Of a stretch of DNA of 7,437 nt, positions 7,007 through 7,437 are shown piece by piece. The translations under genes and the position numbers were made by a program. Below the pieces are notes generated by a model. It made no database searches, was not told the origin of the DNA, and saw only the letters and a program-made list of their open reading frames with translations. How positions within the stretch are numbered: position 1 is the stretch's first letter; the number at the start of each line of letters is the position of its first letter. Source of the DNA: an uncultured Lachnospiraceae bacterium (lineage in GTDB: Bacteria; Bacillota_A; Clostridia; Lachnospirales; Lachnospiraceae); the NCBI GenBank assembly GCA_910588595.1, contig CAJUQU010000194.1:1-7437 (forward strand), written 5' to 3'.

Positions 7007-7032
7007 GCGTAAATAACGGTTGCTGTTTACGC
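7007..7032. other. Stem-loop between the metY promoter and the inserted element
   Basis: GCGTAAA (7007-7013) and TTTACGC (7026-7032) form a perfect 7-bp stem with a 12-base loop. On the minus strand it is followed by GGATTTTGG, not a T-run, so a terminator is unlikely. It ends only 3 bases before the left copy of the 8-bp direct repeat. Confidence 0.4.
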
Positions 7033-7035
7033 CTT

Positions 7036-7043
7036 CATTTTCC
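7036..7043 (+). repeat. Left copy of 8-bp target site duplication (CATTTTCC)
   Basis: CATTTTCC ends at the base immediately before the terminal inverted repeat at 7044. An identical copy starts at the base after the right end (7184). Confidence 0.75.
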
Positions 7044-7183
7044 GTAACAGTTCAGTCCTCGGCTTCCTGTCACAAGCATCAAGCCATGTAAAAACCGCTT
7101 CGCGGTTGGCTTGATGCGTCTCAACCACGATGCTTTCTCACGGACTTCGCAGCGTGGTGCGAAGTCCTGGGCTGAACTGTTAC
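7044..7183. mobile_element. 140-bp non-autonomous transposable element (MITE), IS66-like ends
   Basis: The ends GTAACAGTTCAGTCC (7044-7058) and GGGCTGAACTGTTAC (7169-7183) are 15-bp terminal inverted repeats: 12 perfect pairs, one G/T, then two more. A perfect 8-bp direct repeat abuts both ends exactly, as left by transposition. Inside are two strong hairpins. The first has a GCATCAAGCC/GGCTTGATGC stem (7076-7085 with 7108-7117), a 7-base bulge and an inner 6-bp AACCGC/GCGGTT stem. The second is a 10-bp GGACTTCGCA/TGCGAAGTCC stem (7142-7151 with 7158-7167). There is no transposase. GTAA termini and 8-bp duplications are described for the IS66 family, so a full-length IS66-type element elsewhere in the genome may mobilise it; this family link is inference. 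The element sits 83 bp upstream of the metY -35 box. Confidence 0.75.
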
Positions 7184-7191
7184 CATTTTCC
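7184..7191 (+). repeat. Right copy of 8-bp target site duplication (CATTTTCC)
   Basis: Identical to 7036-7043, starting directly after the right terminal inverted repeat. The pair defines the insertion boundaries to the base. Confidence 0.75.
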
Positions 7192-7208
7192 TGCAATTCC
7201 TAAATCTT

Positions 7209-7237
7209 TTTTGTTGTGTATATATATTTTCTATGAT
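7209..7237 (+). promoter_or_regulatory. Candidate promoter ahead of the decayed gene start
   Basis: TATGAT at 7232-7237 is a good -10. Upstream, TTGTTG is at 15-bp spacing and TTTTGT at 17 bp, so the -35 is weak. The SD at 7251 follows closely, implying a very short leader. Confidence 0.35.
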
Positions 7238-7250
7238 ATTCTGACTGTAT

Positions 7251-7318
7251 GAGGTGATTGAATCAAACTTCGTGAACTACTAAAACAGCGTGAAACAGAA
7301 ATGAATATCAAGCAATAA
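7251..7318 (+). pseudogene. Remnant start of a small gene, possibly an HTH-type regulator
   Basis: A strong SD (GAGGTGAT, 7251-7258) is followed, 7 bases after GAGG, by ATC at 7262 where ATG would be expected. From there the frame reads IKLRELLKQRETEMNIKQ and hits TAA at 7316. With Met in place of Ile this resembles the first helix of Xre/Cro-type regulators (MKLRELLKQRE...MNIKQ). Beyond the TAA the same frame runs another 19 codons (YCSPQQNCGELNPERLKCD) to TAG at 7376. A point change in the start codon plus decay of the rest fits a pseudogene. A non-standard ATC start for a short peptide, or TTG at 7259 giving only five residues, are alternatives. The regulator assignment rests on about 18 residues and is speculative. 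Confidence 0.25.
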
Positions 7319-7320
7319 TA

Positions 7321-7346
7321 CTGCTCCCCACAGCAGAACTGCGGGG
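7321..7346 (+). other. Two mutually exclusive small hairpins
   Basis: CTGCT/AGCAG (7321-7325 with 7332-7336, loop CCCCAC) competes with CCCC-A-CAG / CTG-C-GGGG (7326-7333 with 7339-7346, one mismatch). No T-run follows on the plus strand, so neither is a clear terminator. They lie just after the decayed reading frame. Confidence 0.35.
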
Positions 7347-7382
7347 AATTAAACCCTGAGAGATTAAAATGTGATTAGCAAA

Positions 7383-7431
7383 TTTTTTAATTCCTCATAT
7401 ACCAAGCACTTTGTATACGAGGATTAAGAAA
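7383..7431. repeat. Long imperfect palindrome at the right edge
   Basis: Arms 7383-7402 and 7413-7431 pair almost throughout: TATAC/GTATA, CCTC/GAGG and TTAAT/ATTAA, plus an outer T/A run. There is one mismatch (A7397 with C7418), one bulged T7392 and one G/T pair, around a 10-base loop. T-rich sequence is on the 5' side and A-rich on the 3' side of either strand's hairpin, the reverse of an intrinsic terminator. It could be an operator, a repeat-element end or a relic; nothing decides between these. Confidence 0.5.
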
Positions 7432-7437
7432 ACGGTG

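Larger units (their letters stand above)
6840..7437. other. Region without an intact gene
   Basis: This stretch of about 600 bp holds the metY leader and promoter, a small stem-loop, the 140-bp inverted-repeat element with its 8-bp flanking duplication, a decayed gene start and two further palindromes. No reading frame in it looks coding over a useful length, and I see no tRNA, CRISPR or riboswitch. It is AT-rich apart from the inserted element. Confidence 0.7.

Noticed and set aside
7074..7135. CRISPR-like repetition of GATGC/GCATC motifs
   Set aside because: The repeats are short, inverted as often as direct, irregularly spaced and explained by hairpin stems of the inserted element.
7044..7183. 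Intrinsic terminator or attenuator reading of the large inverted repeat
   Set aside because: No suitable T-run follows on either strand (only TTTT after 3 bases on plus), and the exact 8-bp flanking duplication is better explained by transposition.

Overview
The window looks like a chromosomal segment of a Gram-positive, low-to-mid GC Clostridia-type anaerobe, most likely a motile member of the Lachnospiraceae. This is inferred from strong AGGAGG-type ribosome binding sites, sigma-A-like promoters (TTGACA-N17-TATGAT), an ECF-type vitamin transporter S component, a bactofilin, a Cache-type chemoreceptor and an O-acetylhomoserine/O-acetylserine sulfhydrylase pair. Genus cannot be fixed from the sequence alone.

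Layout from left to right: (1) positions 1-1083, minus strand, a GNAT acetyltransferase that runs off the left edge (361 codons visible, C-terminus missing). (2) 1162-1770, minus, a bactofilin with an acidic then lysine/alanine/proline-rich repeated tail, 78 bp upstream of the acetyltransferase and possibly cotranscribed with it. (3) A divergent intergenic region, then 1982-2617, plus, an ECF transporter S component. (4) A 10-bp hairpin that works as a shared bidirectional terminator and carries the S-component stop codon in its loop. (5) 2634-4349, minus, a methyl-accepting chemotaxis protein with its own promoter. (6) 5532-6839 (metY) and 4546-5484 (cysK), minus, a two-gene sulfide-assimilation operon behind a near-consensus promoter. 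metY makes homocysteine from O-acetylhomoserine and cysK makes cysteine from O-acetylserine; both consume sulfide. (7) About 600 bp with no intact gene at the right end.

The most notable feature is in that last stretch. A 140-bp element (7044-7183) has 15-bp terminal inverted repeats beginning GTAAC. It contains two further strong hairpins and is bounded exactly by a perfect 8-bp direct repeat, CATTTTCC. These are the marks of a small non-autonomous transposable element (MITE). The GTAA ends and 8-bp duplication resemble what is known for the IS66 family. To its right is a promoter-like and SD-equipped gene start whose start codon reads ATC and which stops after 18 codons, probably the remnant of a small regulator gene. 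A long imperfect palindrome ends the window.

No rRNA, tRNA, CRISPR array or recognisable riboswitch was found. The protein-coding genes are of well-known families; no obviously new multi-gene system is present.
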